From: Candidatus Atribacteria bacterium
Lineage (GTDB): Bacteria; Atribacterota; Phoenicimicrobiia; Phoenicimicrobiales; Stramentimicrobiaceae
NCBI GenBank assembly: GCA_016934875.1
Contig: JAFGSC010000135.1
Span: 1 to 7,100 of the forward strand
Direction of reading: 5' to 3'
Length of the DNA stretch: 7,100 bases
The position numbers and the translations under genes were made by a program. Positions 6,247 through 7,100 of this stretch are shown in pieces. Below the pieces are notes generated by a model, which did no database searches, was not told where the DNA came from, and saw nothing but the letters and a program-made list of their open reading frames with translations. The first letter of the stretch is position 1; each line of letters starts with the position of its first letter.

Positions 6247-6285
6247 AAGCTGCCTTCTTTGAAAGAGGAGGCAGCTTTTTATTTT
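6247..6285 (+). terminator. Intrinsic terminator of the cobalamin riboswitch
   Basis: AAGCTGCCT (6247-6255) pairs perfectly with AGGCAGCTT (6269-6277), with further partial pairing inside (TCT with AGA). A T-run interrupted once (6276-6285) follows. It sits about 70 bases after the aptamer and before the receptor gene, so control is most likely by premature transcription termination. Confidence 0.9.
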
Positions 6286-6357
6286 GCGAGAAAAAGGAAG
6301 GAGGATAGTAATATAAATTTTTCTTAGTAATAATCAACATAAAAAGAGAGGATAATA
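6286..6357 (+). promoter_or_regulatory. Receptor leader with two ribosome-binding-like sites
   Basis: GAGAGG (6346-6351) lies six bases before ATG 6358 and is the working ribosome binding site. A stronger-looking GGAAGGAGG at 6296-6304 has no ATG, GTG or TTG at a usable distance. It may be a relic or a standby ribosome site. Confidence 0.6.
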
Positions 6358-7100
6358 ATGTCTAAAAAATTATATTTAATGATCACTTTATTGTTCGTTG
6401 TTTTTATTATGATTTTTCTTATGGGAAATAATATTTTTGCTGATGAGCTTCAAGAGCCTATTTTTACATTGGAGGAGATCGTGGTCATTGCGTCCAAATA
6501 TCCTCAAGAATTACTTGATTCAGTAGCCAGTGTGGAAGTCATCAATAAGGAAGAAATTGCGATTTTCCAATCTGAAAACCTGGCTGGAATTATTAAAAAT
6601 ATAGCCGGAATTGAACTCACAGATTTTGGTTCTCCAGGAGATATTAAATCGGTCAGTATTCGGGGTTCTTCCCCGGAACAGGTCCTAATCATGATCGATG
6701 GGCAGGTGGCCAACGATCCACAAACTGGAAAAATAGATTTGGGCATGATTCCGGCTGATATGATTGAAAGGATTGAGATTTACCGGGGACCTGCCTCTTC
6801 CCTCTATGGAGCCAATGCCTTAGGCGGAGTAATGAATATCATAACTAAAAAAGGAGAAGAGGAGAAAAAAAGAGCAGTAGGAGTTTATTATGGGAACGAT
6901 CATACTCAAAAATATCAGGCTTCTTACCAGGATAGAAGCGATGATACAAATTATTATTTTACCGGTGAATATTACACAACACAAGGTGATCGGGAGAATA
7001 GTCAATTAGATAAAATTTCTTTGATGGGAAAACTTTCCAAGGAGATAGACCAACAGACTGATTTGGTTTTAGCCATACGTTATCATGATTACCAAAGGGG
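6358..7100 (+). CDS. btuB: BtuB-like TonB-dependent outer-membrane receptor, N-terminal part
   Basis: The frame stays open to the right window edge, giving 247 whole codons of what is normally a protein of about 600 residues. Residues 1-28 form a signal peptide ending NNIFA. A TonB-box-like EEIVVIAS follows (39-46). Then comes the plug domain (about 52-165): VEVINKEEI (59-67), LAGIIKNIAGIEL (75-87), SVSIRGSSPEQVLIMIDGQ (98-116), IPADMIERIEIYRGPASSLY (131-150) and GANALGGVMNIITKK (151-165). After it, alternating tyrosine-rich stretches mark the first barrel strands. Such receptors import large scarce nutrients across an outer membrane with energy from TonB-ExbBD. The cobalamin riboswitch upstream points to a corrinoid as substrate, so I give the symbol btuB, but the family alone does not prove it. 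The gene sits alone on this strand here; B12 ABC-transporter genes may follow outside the window. Confidence 0.9.
   Translation, partial: MSKKLYLMITLLFVVFIMIFLMGNNIFADELQEPIFTLEEIVVIASKYPQELLDSVASVEVINKEEIAIFQSENLAGIIKNIAGIELTDFGSPGDIKSVSIRGSSPEQVLIMIDGQVANDPQTGKIDLGMIPADMIERIEIYRGPASSLYGANALGGVMNIITKKGEEEKKRAVGVYYGNDHTQKYQASYQDRSDDTNYYFTGEYYTTQGDRENSQLDKISLMGKLSKEIDQQTDLVLAIRYHDYQR

Noticed and set aside
6504..7005. Two minus-strand open frames
   Set aside because: They are antisense to the receptor plug domain, whose motifs are clear on the plus strand.
1..7100. CRISPR array, insertion sequence, tRNA or defence island
   Set aside because: I saw no regularly spaced repeats, transposase motifs, tRNA-like folds or defence-protein motifs on either strand.

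Overview
The window is AT-rich, with Shine-Dalgarno-led genes typical of Firmicutes. Its last gene nevertheless encodes a TonB-dependent outer-membrane receptor, and its solute-binding protein has a plain cleavable signal peptide rather than a lipoprotein signal. Together these point to a diderm (outer-membrane-bearing) member of the Firmicutes, such as Halanaerobiales or Negativicutes. The sequence does not decide between them.

Layout. Positions 1-217 hold the 3' end of a plus-strand gene that looks like the small swivel-domain subunit of an aconitase X (DUF126) enzyme. After a 168-bp gap comes a complete three-gene TRAP transporter on the plus strand: the periplasmic binding protein (386-1480), the small permease subunit (1623-2147) and the large permease subunit (2144-3469). 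The gap between binding protein and permease carries a strong inverted repeat with competing pairings. Two minus-strand genes converge on the TRAP operon: a Na+/phosphate cotransporter-family protein with a PhoU-like tail (5838-4228), followed 57 bp later by a PIG-L/LmbE-fold protein (4170-3502). The PIG-L protein has lost both of its metal-binding motifs. A good sigma-70-type promoter for this pair lies at 5877-5905. On the plus strand from about 6022 comes a cobalamin riboswitch with a complementary L5-L13 kissing loop and an intrinsic terminator. It precedes the 5' part of a BtuB-like TonB-dependent receptor (6358 to the window end).

How the parts work together. The aconitase X fragment and TRAP system probably form a uptake-and-dehydration module for an organic acid or hydroxy-amino acid. 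The TakP-like binding protein favours a 2-oxo or hydroxy acid, but the substrate is inferred. The riboswitch and receptor form a B12-repressed corrinoid uptake unit. The Na/Pi and PIG-L pair is the least explained part, because the predicted deacetylase looks catalytically dead. I saw no CRISPR array, insertion sequence, tRNA or rRNA, and no clearly new multi-gene system. The best leads are the PIG-L pseudoenzyme, the fine structure of the riboswitch and the structured dctP-dctQ spacer.
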